Positions 50,292 to 63,590 of a stretch of 64,000 nucleotides of DNA are shown piece after piece. The notes under the pieces are model-generated. The model ran no database searches and had not been told where the DNA came from. It was given only the letters and a program-made list of their open reading frames with translations. Where the stretch lies: NCBI GenBank assembly GCA_025093555.1, contig JAIWNF010000025.1, positions 1-64,000 of the forward strand, given 5' to 3'. Position 1 is the first letter of the stretch. Each line of letters opens with the position of its first letter. Both the position numbers and the translations under genes were made by a program. This stretch comes from Circinella umbellata. Lineage: Eukaryota; Mucoromycota; Mucoromycetes; Mucorales; Lichtheimiaceae.

Positions 50292-50727
50292 TCACAAAAT
50301 ACCCAAAAAAAAAGTGTAGTTGAGGTAATATATAACAGAAAACAATTCACACGACACCCCCTTTCAATCACAACGTAAATAGTACGTATTAAATAATTTC
50401 TTCAAAATAAAAGTGAAGTAGGAAACAAAGGAGATGTATGTGCGTATGTCTCTGTGTGAGAAAATTAATAAAATGAAGAAGAAAAAAAGTAGACAAAAAG
50501 AAAGAAGAAGACAAAAAAGAAATGCTTGTTTTGATTGGAATTGACCGACCCGCCCAACAGGGAGCACATTTTGCATATTAATACATAACGCACTTCACAT
50601 GTATAAAAATTATACCACATGACTATCACTTTTTTTTTTGTAAATTCGCTTCCTCCTCTTCCCCCTTAAACAAAAGAAAAGTCGTTATAATGCTTCTTTT
50701 TGCTACTTAAAGTTATATATATTTATT
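50292..50727. other. Intergenic between two minus-strand genes
   Basis: About 440 bp. It contains the promoter of the Gln/Asn-rich gene (long A/T and GAAGAA tracts near 50460-50520) and the 3' flank of the DUF1640 gene. No gene. Confidence 0.4.
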
Positions 50728-52114
50728 TTAGTAGACAACTTCCATATCCGCAGTTCCTGCATGGCGTGCATCCTCCTGTAATTGTTTCAGTTGCCGTTGT
50801 TTCTGAACTCGAATTGCTTCTGCCTTGTGATCTGCGTAACGTGTTAATATATAACCGAGAGTAGCGATCCCCATCGCAGCTACAGCTACACCAGCTATAA
50901 AAATTTAATAGTAAAGTTTGCTTAGTAACCAAATCTTCTTCGAACAAATCATCATAGCAAGAAACATTCCAAAGGGAAGAAGGAGAAGGTGATTTGGGGG
51001 GGGAATTATTTCAGTATTGAAAAAAGGATAGACAATTCATCATCATAAATACATACTCATTCCTTTCCAAATAGTTTCCCATCGTACAGCTTCAATACCT
51101 GTCCTTACATCGCCTAAAGATACTGTAATTTTGTTATTGATTTCTTGGATCCGCATATCAATTAATTTCAATTCTTCTCGTCCTTCATTTTTTTGGTTAT
51201 TTAGATCCAAGGCTACATCGTTTCGCATCATGGCTACATCTTCTCGTAATTTTTGACCCAGAGCGTCAACTTCTCGTGTTACAGCTGACATATCAGCTTG
51301 TAGCATTTGTATATCATTTCTTCGCATGGCTTGGACTTCTGTTCGTAATTCTGATAACCCTGCTTTGAATAAATATGTTTCCTAATAATTGATTTTTTGT
51401 TTGTTCGTTTGTTATATATATATATAAGTATTAATGTTAGTGCGATAACTACAGCTCAAATATAAATAATAATAATAATAATATCAATACATTACATTGT
51501 CAAGATCTGATTTAAGCAAAAGACGCTTTCGTATAAAAGCCGAACTTTATATTAGAATAAAAATTAATTCCAAATACCTTATCTATTATTATGTTTATTA
51601 CACGTATTCTCTCTCTCTCTCTTTTCTTTTAATCCCATATATACCTTTCTCTTAATTTAAATTTGATTCCTTTCATAACGACTTCTGCTTGTGTACGACT
51701 AAAGCCTTGCCTTTCCAAAGCTAATAATAGTTTATAGGTGTCAAAATGGTGTTGAGACTGAAATGAAATTTCATTAACAAGTGGATGAGCTTGTCGTCGT
51801 CTTTGGTATTGTTGCTCTTGCCGTTGTCGTTGTTTGAGGGTATCATTATTAGTTTCATTATTTAATAATTGTTCAGTATTCGTAGCATTAGTAAAGTTGT
51901 CCGTAGCTGCTGACGCTGGGACTGGAAGGAGGTGTTTGTCTTGTTCTTCTTCATTTTCCGGTTTCCCAATGAGAGCCGGCCGGGTAGGATACGGTGAAGG
52001 AAATGGTCGAGAAGATTCGTCTGATTCAATACACCGATAAAATATTTTTGGCCTTGGAAGTTTAATTCGTTGTTTATTTCGTGCAGCAATATGAGTAGTG
52101 GTTTTGAGAAGCAT
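50728..52114 (-). CDS. DUF1640 / MCUR1-CCDC90-type mitochondrial coiled-coil protein, four exons
   Basis: Fungal relatives (Fmp32) sit in the inner mitochondrial membrane and are tied to cytochrome oxidase assembly; animal relatives to calcium uptake regulation. Exons 52114-51645, 51544-51496, 51381-51057 and 50894-50728 give 336 aa. The basic N-terminus (MLLKTTTHIAARNKQRIKL) fits a mitochondrial presequence. A Gln/Asn-rich linker runs to ~125. The family core begins FDTYKLLLALERQGFSRTQAEVVM (~135). Long coiled coils (~170-275) include FKAGLSELRTEVQAMRRNDIQ and REELKLIDMRIQEINNKI. A C-terminal membrane helix (GVAVAAMGIATLGYIL) is followed by a basic tail. Exon 2 (49 nt) has a weak acceptor (TATAAAG) but is needed for phase. 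Confidence 0.87.
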
Positions 52115-53064
52115 TAAATAAAGATAAAGTGTAGAGCCAAAAAAAAATGGTGATGGGCCGGGGAACTAATTTTTTTTTGGTGTTGTCGGTGCGTAATTGG
52201 CAACAGAATGCATCAATCATGTCATCCACTAACCAAGTGGTCCCAGCTATTATATGTCATACATGTTCTACAGAAAAATTTCATTTTCTATTTATTTATT
52301 AGATAACTACCATAAATAAAATAGACACTGTATTATTGTTAAGCATTATCAAAGTATGTACTAACGATCAACGGGAAATTAGATGTTTTTTTTGCTTGGC
52401 AATTGAATAAGTATTGAAGCTTTTGCTTACTAGATCTATAAAGATCAAATACAACTTAATACAAGAAACTCGTTTAATTATATATATATTCAGTACTGTA
52501 CACAGTACAAAGTTTCGAGTGGTACTGTGCTGTGAGCATTGATATGTTGGTCAGGAGGGTCACACTTATTATCCCAAGAAGAAGGAGCTTATCTAACATC
52601 ATTATATAAAAAAAATTGTTATCTTTTTTATTCGTTCGATTTTCATCATGCATAAATTTAAGGAAAGAATGCAATTCATTTAAGCAAAACCGTTTTTATG
52701 ATTTGTCAGAAATTACTATGAATATTTTTGTTTTGAATAAATGTAGGGAGGTCAAGTCATTTAGATGGTTCCAGGTTCCATATTCTAAAATTTTAACTAC
52801 TTCTGTTCATTGAAAGCTCTTTTTTTTTGTATATTTTCAAATACGTAAAAGTAACAGAGGGTTTTTTTTAATATTTAACTATAATGAACAGAACAAACCA
52901 AACAATATATAATGAAAGAATTGAAAAGCACTGCATGGATTATCAAGTTTTATCCACTCCGCCAAGCGAATTTGGGTATTTGTTAATTTCAATTTCCTAC
53001 ACATATATATTTTTTAATAACTTTCTCTTTTCTTATTATTTCACGCATACACATACGCTTACTA
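52115..53064. promoter_or_regulatory. Divergent intergenic region, DUF1640 gene / ISA2
   Basis: About 950 bp between the start of a minus-strand and a plus-strand nuclear gene for mitochondrial proteins. An ACCAAGTGG word lies near 52232. No clear CCAAT box and no ORF with coding character. Confidence 0.4.
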
Positions 53065-53884
53065 ATGCAACGATCTTGGACATTATTAGCAACTTTGACA
53101 CGCTCAACTACCGTACGTACCCATATACACTCTCACGTACGATCATGCTTACGATCTATCGAACGACAACAATCGTTTCATTCCGTTCGTCCATTCATTT
53201 CTACACATAAATACAGGGCATTTAGTCATTCAGCAATAACTCGAGACGCAGCTTTGAATGGTCCGCAATATAAACCAGCTACTGTTGAAAATGGACTTAC
53301 AATCTCAGATAAAGCCATTAAGGTAAATATGCCAACTTAAATTATATTAATTCCCGTTGTTTATAAAGAAAAAAGCCAAACAAAAAACGGGATTTATAAA
53401 TACAACACTACAAATTAAAAAAAAAAACTCACAGGGCCAAAAATTAAACTAATGTATAAAATGTGTAGCAATTAAAATATATTGCAGAACGAGATAATGA
53501 TGATAAGATGATGTTACGGATATTAGTTGATTCTGGTGGCTGCCATGGATACCAAAATAAATTGGAAATTACAGATACTGTTGAAGAGGATGACACGTAA
53601 AGTTTAATTTTCATTTTAGAAAATTCGGAAGAGAACGGAAACAAAAAAAAAAGTGAAGGGTCAATTTAATTGAGCTGTATGGTTTATATAGGGTATTTGA
53701 AATGGATGGAGTACGAGTAGTCGTTGATTCTATCTCACTACAATTTGTTCGAGGATCTACAGTAGATTTTGTAGAAGAATTAATTGGATCAACATTCCAA
53801 GTCATTGATAATCCAAACGCAAAAAATAGTTGTGGATGTAATATTTCTTACGATATTGATTTAGATATGCTCACACAAAACTAA
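53065..53884 (+). CDS. ISA2: Mitochondrial iron-sulfur assembly protein Isa2 (A-type/HesB family), three exons
   Basis: Late-acting factor for [4Fe-4S] cluster assembly in the mitochondrial matrix. Exons 53065-53322, 53469-53596 and 53692-53884 give 192 aa. The first ~60 residues are Arg/Ser/His-rich without acidic residues (MQRSWTLLATLTRS...), a typical matrix presequence. The A-type domain (~78-192) has LTISDKAIKQLKYIAERD, the first ligand in VDSGGCHGYQ, a VVVDSISLQFVRGSTVDFVEEL core, and the C-terminal CGC-type pair in NSCGCNISYDID. All three expected cysteines are present. The second exon starts at the AG ending at 53468; the later CAG at 53488-53490 would break frame. HGYQ and the missing IscA/ISCA1-type linker favour Isa2 over Isa1. 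Confidence 0.93.
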
Positions 53885-54669
53885 ACAGAAGGCAGAAGTT
53901 ATCCAATATATAATACATATGAATATTACCCCCACTCTCTTACTCTTTCTCTCTTTTCTAGAATCACCCATCCAACCATCTTATATAAGAAGAAACACCT
54001 CTCAAATGGAAAATATACGTAAAATAAAATATTTCTGTATCATATCCGAAAATAAATAAATAAATAATAATAATAACAGTGAATCTGATAGGTCACAAAA
54101 AAAGGGGGGGCGGTGACAGAAATATCACAATACTATGCGCACAGACGTACTTTCAAGATTTAAACACTTTTGAAGTTTCGGTGTTATCCATTATACATAC
54201 TACACTAACTTCAATACACTAAAGAAAAAAAGTGTAATTTCTTCGCAACACGTGAACAGAATAAATTTAATTCTTTTTAATAACAACATAATAATAATAA
54301 TAATAATAATAATTTATTGGTTGGATATAAAACCTTTAATTATATAAAAGTAAGAAAGTAGGAAAGAACCGTTAAAATTATAGTCTCATATATAAATTAG
54401 CTTATCTACCAACTACGAACAAACACTTTATTTTAATCTTACTAACAAATTCGCCCCGCAACAAAAGCGTCACGGAATGACATATGCCAGGGAACTTGCC
54501 AACCCCTGGCAACGACAACCAATCGCAGTAAACCAAAGCAAATTCGGATCGGAAGTAGAAAATTTTTTTTCGAGATTTTCGCCCACCGAACATTATAAAG
54601 AAGGAGTTGAAAGGGGGAAAAAGAGGTTTTCTTCCTTTCCTTTTAACCCCTCTCTACATACATAACAAC
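53885..54669. promoter_or_regulatory. Intergenic with ADP/ATP carrier promoter
   Basis: A TAA repeat at 54293-54314 is followed by the promoter of a highly expressed gene. It holds ACCAATCGC (CCAAT box) near 54518, AACCAAAGC nearby and ATTATAAAG near 54592, about 80 bp before the ATG, a plausible TATA element. Site assignment is by motif only. Confidence 0.5.
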
Positions 54670-56031
54670 ATGGCCGCTGAAAAGTCGCAGAACCAATTCG
54701 TCATGGTAAGTAGTCTGATATTTTATAGATCTTTTTTGCGATGGTTTCGGTAGAAGCAACATTTAAATCAAAATCAGCCTTGTTCTATCGTTTACCAACT
54801 TTTAAAATCGACAATGGAAATAAAGATATTTTCAAAAATTTATACGTTACTTATATATAATTTGTTTATTTTCTTTTTTGATAATAGGACTTCCTTATGG
54901 GTGGTGTCTCCGCCGCTGTCTCTAAGACTGCTGCCGCCCCCATCGGTATGTATAGATTGATAAAAACAAAAAAACAGCTAAAGACACTCAATGTGTTGTA
55001 TTTTCTTTTTTATTAACATAAGCTTCTTATTTAACAACACATAGAACGTATCAAGCTTTTGATCCAAAACCAAGATGAAATGATCAAGCAAGGCCGTCTT
55101 GCTTCTCCCTACAAGGGCATTGGCGACTGTTTCAGCCGTACCATGAAGGAAGAAGGTGTCGTCTCTTTCTGGCGTGGTAACACCGCTAACATCATCCGTT
55201 ACTTCCCTACCCAAGCTTTGAACTTTGCTTTCAAGGATAAGTTCAAGCGTATGTTCAACAAGGATAAGAAGAAGGATGGTTACTGGGCCTGGTTCGCCGG
55301 TAACTTGGCTTCCGGTGGTGCTGCTGGTGCTTCTTCCCTTTTCTGTAAGTTAATCAACAACTAAAAAAAATCTTCAGGGGTTGGATTTGGAAGTCGCTGG
55401 CTTTGTGGAGGTGGAAAAATAAGTGGAAAAAAATTTATAACTGGGTTGATATTGAATTCTTGTGGCTAATTTTTTTGGTGTAACTTTATTCCCCTCATTG
55501 TAAAATTTAGTCGTCTACTCCCTTGACTATGCTCGTACCCGTTTGGCTAACGATGCTAAGGCTTCCAAGGGTGGAGGTGAACGTCAATTCAACGGTTTGG
55601 TTGATGTCTACCGTAAGACCTTGAAGTCTGATGGTATTGCCGGTTTGTACCGTGGTTTCACCATCTCTTGTGTTGGTATCATTGTCTACCGTGGTTTGTA
55701 CTTCGGTATGTACGATTCCTTGAAGCCCGCTCTTCCCGAAAACCTCCAAAAGAGTTTCTTGGCTACCTTCTTGCTCGGTTGGGCTGTTACCACCGGTGCT
55801 GGTTTGGCTTCTTACCCCATTGACACCATCCGTCGTCGTATGATGATGACTTCCGGTGCTGCCGTCAAGTACGATTCTTCCCTCCACGCTTTCCGTGAAA
55901 TCGTTGCCAAGGAAGGTACCAAGTCCTTGTTCAAGGGTGCCGGTGCTAACATTCTCCGTGCCATCGCTGGTGCTGGTGTCTTGTCTGGTTACGATGCTCT
56001 CCAAGAAATCATGTTCGGCAAGAAGTTCTAA
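54670..56031 (+). CDS. AAC1: Mitochondrial ADP/ATP carrier, four exons
   Basis: Inner-membrane antiporter exporting ATP for cytosolic ADP. Exons 54670-54705, 54888-54945, 55045-55344 and 55511-56031 give 304 aa, the normal family length. The three mitochondrial-carrier repeats are present: [28 protein letters not shown] and [14 protein letters not shown]. The RRRMMM motif is unique to ADP/ATP carriers. [13 protein letters not shown] and [15 protein letters not shown] complete the identification. Unlike every neighbour, codon choice is strongly restricted and G+C-rich (AAG for Lys, GGT for Gly, TTC for Phe, TAC for Tyr), the mark of a very highly expressed gene. This bias also creates a spurious 165-codon antisense ORF. 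Confidence 0.98.
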
Positions 56032-56713
56032 ATTGCTTTTAACCCAAACAAAATTTTTTTAATACCGAGCCTACAACCCATAAAACATCATCCATCCTTT
56101 ACACCTTCATCTTTTTAAAGAAGCATTAGATTATCTTTTTTTCCTTATATAGAGCACTGAATGGGGTACCCTATTTTCTTCAAAAAAAGTGCTAATTGCC
56201 TTTTGTTTTAAATAAAAAAACAAATACGAAACAAATATCGATTTAATGGTTTTTTTTTATTTTTTGTGATGCTGGTACCTGAATTTGTACGCTGCTAATA
56301 TGTTTTCATGAATATGCATTTTTGTATTCTTTCTCTAGAAGAGCAACTCTAAATTTTGTTTACTGGTTTGGTTTTTCACTGTTGTTTATCGGGACTTTAC
56401 GGAATTTAAGTTATCAAAATAACCCTCATTTGTTTGCATATCGTGCCGCAACATCACGTTTTCCAATACAATTTCCGAAGGTCTTTTTTTTTACATGTTA
56501 CCCCTTAGTGATTCTTTTCGTTTAAATCGTTGCAAATTTATAAAGCAAATATACTTTATCTTTGTTTATATATATATATATATATTTCTTTTAAGAACAA
56601 GAAGAATAATTTAGGTTAAACAGTTTATCTTTGCGCTAAAAAAAAGTATTTTTTAAGTGTTTTTGTTAAACGTGCTAAAAGATTCAGGCACAGAGTTTGA
56701 AAAAAAAAAATAG
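56032..56713. other. 3' flank of the ADP/ATP carrier gene
   Basis: AT-rich, with a TA run near 56570-56585; no gene. Confidence 0.4.
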
Positions 56714-56716
56714 TTA

Positions 56717-57109
56717 GAGCACTCGCAACGTTCCTCGTAAAAAAAGCTTGTGACTCCGTTTACCAACTTTTTTAGAAATTTATGCTCGCAACCGTCTTCG
56801 TAAAAAAGCAAAGCTTGTACATTTTTTTTGAGAAAACTTGTAAAATTACAAGGAATAATAATAGCATTACTGCTAATACTACTTCCACTTTGGCTTCTAC
56901 TAATGAATCAACCATCGCTACTACCGTCACCGTTACAACTTGTTGAGCGACTTGATTAAAGGTGTTGATGATAATAGGACCCATTTGAAAAAATTCAGCT
57001 CAAAATAAGTGGTAAGCTAATTTTACAAGGATCATTGTGAGTATTGGCCTTGTAGTGTTACAAGTCTCAATTTACAAGCTCTTTTTTACAAGGACCGCTG
57101 CGAGTGCTC
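56717..57109. mobile_element. PIF/Harbinger-like MITE (393 bp)
   Basis: Flanked by a TTA duplication at 56714-56716 and 57110-57112. The inverted repeats are ~37 bp. The left end is GAGCACTCGCAACGTTCCTC; the opposite-strand right end is GAGCACTCGCAGCGGTCCTT, both followed by GTAAAAAA and AGCTTGT. TTA/TWA target sites are typical of PIF/Harbinger. A second, inner copy of the terminal motif occurs on each side (CTCGCAACCGTCTTCG near 56783; ACAAGGATCATTGTGAGTAT near 57025), so the subterminal DNA is duplicated. No ORF of transposase type. Confidence 0.8.
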
Positions 57110-57112
57110 TTA

Positions 57113-60100
57113 GCCGCACACAAATATAGGCTTTGGCCATAATCACTTTAGTTCAATGCAATACATTACTCATATAAATATCAATATATTCCTTTTTCAT
57201 ATCTCTATACCAACCTTATGAAATATAATTATAAACCACAGAAAAAAGCAATATCTAAGAAACGTGCTAATAGTTTAAATAAAAACTCAGTGCCTACTAG
57301 TATGGCAACTCTTGAATCCATCTATTGTGCAAATATTTGAACATTCATCTTTACAAACAACCCATAATGGAACGTTATTGAACTTTATGTCTATTTATTT
57401 TGGTTTTTCTCGTTCACTCGTATGCGTTTATTCAAACTGGTCATTTTGTCACGTGCAATAGCAAACTTTTGCCATCTTTCCATAAAGAAAAAAGATGCTC
57501 ATCAAGGTCATTCTCCTTTTCTACTTTAGCAAGGTATTACGATAAGTATTCATACATTTTTAGCAAAATTTTCTTGAACAAAGTTATTTAGAATTTCAAA
57601 GTATGCTCATTATAATAGGTATAACATAGTTGAAAATTTTTGTTTATTTATTATGGAAGACTAAGTGACATTCGTCTATAGACATACAGTCGCTTCCTTG
57701 CGGTACAAAGGGATAAGAATATATTTAAAAATAAATATTAAGAGCGTTGCTACCAAGTTTGAAATAGGGCCAAACGCTTCGAGTAGGTTTTTTAAAAGAT
57801 GTTGCAGAAGTTAGCAGGTGCTATAATGTTCTCTGGTCGCTGTTGTTGCACCACAGCGACAGTCTTGTAGCGGGTATGAAGGAAGCCAGTGCATACGCCA
57901 TTTAATTAAACGATGTCGATCTTTGGAGGATAGGTATAACATACTTATTCGATACGTAAATTTAAAAAGCTAATTTTCTTCAGCTATATTTACGCAAAAG
58001 GTTTATCAGTCTCAAACTGAGCTATACAAAGAAAACTTTTGATTTTATATCTTACGTAAACATATTGTCAACTTTTGGCACAAATATACACATTGAATGC
58101 CTAATAGGATATATATAGAGCCAAATATAATGTTGATTTATATTATCACCGTTTTTCGTCCATTCTTGTGAGAAAGACAGCACTGTATATAATGCACGCT
58201 TTTTTCTTTCCGGTTGAGCCTTATTGTTAATGTGATTTTTAGAAGCATTTTGCCAATACGCTAATCAATCATATAGTCAAGAGCAATCTTATTGTACATA
58301 ATACATATTCGACCATGTTTGATGAATACTATAAAATCGTAAAGTTACAAACAAACCCCAATTAAAAGAAAAAGGTGTTATTTTAGTACGTCCAAAAAAT
58401 AAAATGATCAAAAAAAACTAGTTTTTATTTTATTTTTCAGGTTTGCCGAGCAGCTTTTATCTTGTATCAAATAGAAATATCGGATAAACAATATATTACA
58501 ACGTTTTTGTTATGTCAAGTCTTACTATATTACATAATTTGTATAGACAGAAATAGAACCTGTTCTATTACTGTATGCTCGTACAATTTATGTTGGACAA
58601 GATACGAAAACAAGTTTCTTAACAAATCCAAACAATAATTATTTATAACATATTTAGAGTTTAGCTGCAGAAGTTATATGACTTATAAACGTGATGATCG
58701 AAAATGCTGATAGATATATATGATCTAATAGTAATTGCATATAAAGTGTATACATTTGCATTTCAAATTATTATTAGATAATTCATGGTAAAATAATTGG
58801 AAAAAATAGCTGTGTAATACAGTCCCAAACCCTCACAATTCAGTACTCATAACATTTTTATTATACAAAAAGTTAATTTTACTGGTCTTGTAGCAGCTAG
58901 ATTCCCAGTATTTATAACTCGACTTCAGTATTCCTTCGTCGTTACCTTCCATTTTTGGTAACTTTTTGAAGCTTTTGAGCCCGTTGATTGGCGGACTTCT
59001 TCAATTTCTTACCAAAAAAATAAATCGAGTTATGATACTGTGGTCTAGCCTGTTGTAGGACTTGAAACTGCTGCTCCATCTTTTTCGATATTCAACGAAT
59101 AACTGGCAAAAGAAAGCTGACGGTACTGTCTGTAGTATCGACGCCATTATGTATAGTCATTTTCTCTTTTCTTCTTTCTCTTTCCTAGATTAGAGGAGTA
59201 TACAAGTGATGGCTTCCGGTTCAATGGTGATATTAGATTATTTTTTTCTTCTGGCAACCTAGTGACTTCAGATTACGTATAATAATTTTATTTATCATTA
59301 GCTTTAAACTTGGGCCCACAGTATTAGCAGGTAAGTATAGCGCTTTTTCGATAACTATGCTATGCTCTTACCCATTAATATGTCTCTCATTCATCTGATT
59401 ATTCTCGGACCAACTACCTCGATCATGTTACAGTGTTCCAGTCACGTTAGACAGAACAAGGTAATATAAATTATACAGCATATTATAGATATTCAATTCC
59501 TCTATATTTTTCAATCAAAGTGAGACGCAGTGATATTTTTTGCTGAAAGTAGTTGATTGTTCTTTTGTTTGTCAACTTCGTCGTCACGACTGTCTAGATT
59601 TCAAAGTGGCAAGTATTTATTAGAAGATATTTCAATTACGAACTGTATACTTATATAGAACATACCATTAACGTTGAAATACATGCGCGGTTGGGCTGAA
59701 CTGATTTTCAATCACGACTCTAATTTTATGTATATACCCAACAATAAACGCATTTTGTCTTTTTCGAAATAGTTTATCAACGATAAATACTTAGTATGAA
59801 TGAATATTTTTACCATTCGAAGATATACAAAAGGAATATTTATCATTGTGTCTTTCTGGTTCAGTTAATATGATAACATGGGCAGCATCATTTTTTCCAA
59901 AACAATGACTCCATATGCCACAAGTGGTTATGAATCATCCTGTGTTCTCTGTTGATACTGATGGTCGTAAAAAAAAGTTCACACACAGTTTCATATAACG
60001 ATAACAGATTTCCATGTCCAAATTTCTCAAGGATTTTGATAGAGGTACAATATGAATAGATCAGTGGCACAAATTATCTTTGACTTCAATATTTAAATCC

Positions 60101-60324
60101 CATGTGCCATATTCATAATCAATGCGAATAGTTACACCAGTAAAACCTTAAAAATGATTTTCATTGGTCGCTCCATTAATTCTTATTTTTTAATTCCTTT
60201 TCTTTTATTTTCTTCTTTTCCTTCCCTTCATCTTTATCGATCTCCCCTTTTTGGACTCTCATTTTACCTCGACTAGAAGGGAAACCCCCCCAAAAATACA
60301 CAAAAAAAATAGTCGCCATTCATC
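57113..60324. other. Gene-poor region with a possible broken ORF
   Basis: 3.2 kb, AT-rich. I see no intact gene. A possible minus-strand remnant is listed separately at 58942-59160. Other ORFs (57400-57591, 59888-60070) have no protein-like features. The last ~200 bp before 60325 are pyrimidine-rich and serve the ArfGAP gene. Confidence 0.4.
58942..59160 (-). pseudogene. Short decayed ORF, basic C-terminal fragment
   Basis: Minus-strand reading gives MTIHNGVDTTDSTVSFLLPV, one in-frame TGA, then KKMEQQFQVLQQARPQYHNS, FFGKKLKKSANQRAQKLQ and a stop. The second part has real-protein composition and resembles the basic tail of a transposase-like protein, but I cannot identify it. Its isolation in non-coding DNA and the internal stop suggest a remnant. 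Confidence 0.3.
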
Positions 60325-61804
<1,480 letters not shown>

Positions 61805-62510
61805 ACCTATAATTTTTTAAACAAAATTGTTTTTTTTTCCTATACTTTCGTACAAAATTTAATGATTTGCTTCTACTTCTTATATCGTAACCCTCCTTTT
61901 TATATTACCTTTAACCGTTTAACACAAATATATATGTATACATATACACATAAATACATATGACAACATTTGATTTGTTTTGATAGATTCTTTTTTTTTT
62001 TCATTTCTTGACCCTTTTTAATACCTTTCGAAAATTGCCTATTGTTTGGTTATTATTTATCAATTAATATTAATACTGAAATCAAAAATTATACGGTAAA
62101 GAGGGTTACGTATATGATACATTATCATGAAGTATATTAGAATTGACCACGTATATGTTTCGTGCTTGCTGTTGTATATATAGATATAGATAATATTTGG
62201 GGATGAGCATTAGTGGTTCAATTAGTGCATCAGTCTTTGTTGCACTCTCAAAAATAAAATATCATTGTAGGTTTTGCTCTATCAATTACGTAACAGCTTA
62301 AGAAAGCTTTCCATGTTACTCTCAATTAAATTGATATATACCTATATAATGATAAGATTTACTTTTGACAAAATAAGGATGTACTAAATAAAATAAAAAC
62401 CTTTAATACATAAAAATCGTACCAATTCTCTCTATAAATTGCACCACGTAATTAATAATATACACAATCTAGCAGATGTTTTTCAATAGGTATCAAGATA
62501 ATTTTTCCCT
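61805..62510. other. 3' flank of the ArfGAP gene
   Basis: AT-rich, no gene found; T-rich trailer with TAAATA words. Confidence 0.4.
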
Positions 62511-63590
62511 TCATATTTTAACTTCTAATTTATTTATCCAATAATCTTGCCAGTTGCACTGTGTACAGTATTTTATGTGTTGACGATAATAATTCCATAC
62601 TACTAGTCTATTTACGTCGATATTATGTCTAAGTCTATAATCAGACAAAACTACTTCTGCTAGCTCCAGACTTGCAACAAAAGAAATAAACTTGCGTATG
62701 ATGTTCTGACGATTTCCTTCTTGGAAAGAGTTTGTGCCACGACTACTACGATATAAAGGCAAGTTGATCTTATCAGTACCAATCATGGAGTAAAGCCAAA
62801 CGTCGGAGGAGCAGATACAAGTCTCCAAGTAGTACATCTTAGTACGCTATCAGTTTATAATGTACACTCCAACCTTTCATCTTCTTTCAATGGTTGTTAT
62901 TACACTTGTATAAGCTTGACATTATGTAAGAAAATTTTAATAAGCAGTGTTAGTATTACTCTTTGACGTAGCAATATATTACCGAAATATATAATATTTC
63001 ATTTGGGATCGGCGATACGGTGATCAAAAGACTCTTTCGAATAACCATCAGATTTAGGTTTATCACTACAATTGGGACGTGGACGTCTGAGTCGATCGTC
63101 AATCAACGAGTGAAATCCATAAGAATACTCAAGGTAACTAAAGCATTACAGGAGCATAGTCGACGCTTTTAACCTCATGTAATCCTATCAGTTTTAATGT
63201 TGGATTACGGAGAACAAATAAAAATCTAGTAGCAACATCCGCACCGTAATATTCAGATGAAAGTGTCTTCCTTTGTCTCTCGACTACTGCCGTTTAAATG
63301 CTGATAAAATATTTATGAGTATATCGTTTTTTTTTTCACAGCAGTTGTAAATTGTTCAGATATAGCCCCTCTACCATTGCAACTTTCAACACTGTCGCTG
63401 TCGCTGTTGGTGATGTTGCTATTATCAATATCTTTCTCCTCATCGGCAATACTCTCTCTTCATCAATATTACCCTCTATCGTTGATTCAGCTGGACCAGG
63501 AATAATACCTTCTTTCCAGGACTCTGAGACATCAACAAGAGCTATGTCATATTATCAAGAGATACAGTGCCTTGACTAATATTGTTTCAA
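62511..63590 (-). pseudogene. Debris of a mobile-element-type protein (RGTN...EGG...RHN motif family)
   Basis: Minus-strand fragments in different frames. Near 63350-63450 there is an acidic Ser/Asn/Asp stretch (IADEEKDIDNSNITNSDSDS...ISEQFTTAVK). At about 63005-63130 is GFHSLIDDRLRRPRPNCSDKPKSDGYS, ending in TGA. At 62837-62511 is an ORF with LPLYRSSRGTNSFQEGNRQN, IIRKFISFVASLELAEVVLSDYRLRHN. The last resembles the RGTN-EGG-...-LAD..L..YR.RHN block of large fungal repeat-encoded proteins (DUF6729-type), from memory. Frame changes and stops show that it is broken. It continues to an unknown extent toward the right edge. Confidence 0.45.

Noticed and set aside
53469..53490. Alternative acceptor CAG (53488-53490) for ISA2 exon 2
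   Set aside because: It breaks the frame after IsaA-type exon 1. The upstream AG ending at 53468 gives the conserved KQLKYIAERD helix.
55507..56004. 165-codon ORF on the minus strand inside the ADP/ATP carrier
   Set aside because: It is antisense to a highly codon-biased exon. Its Thr/Ser/Val/Gly-rich translation mirrors the preferred codons, and it has no start context or features of its own.
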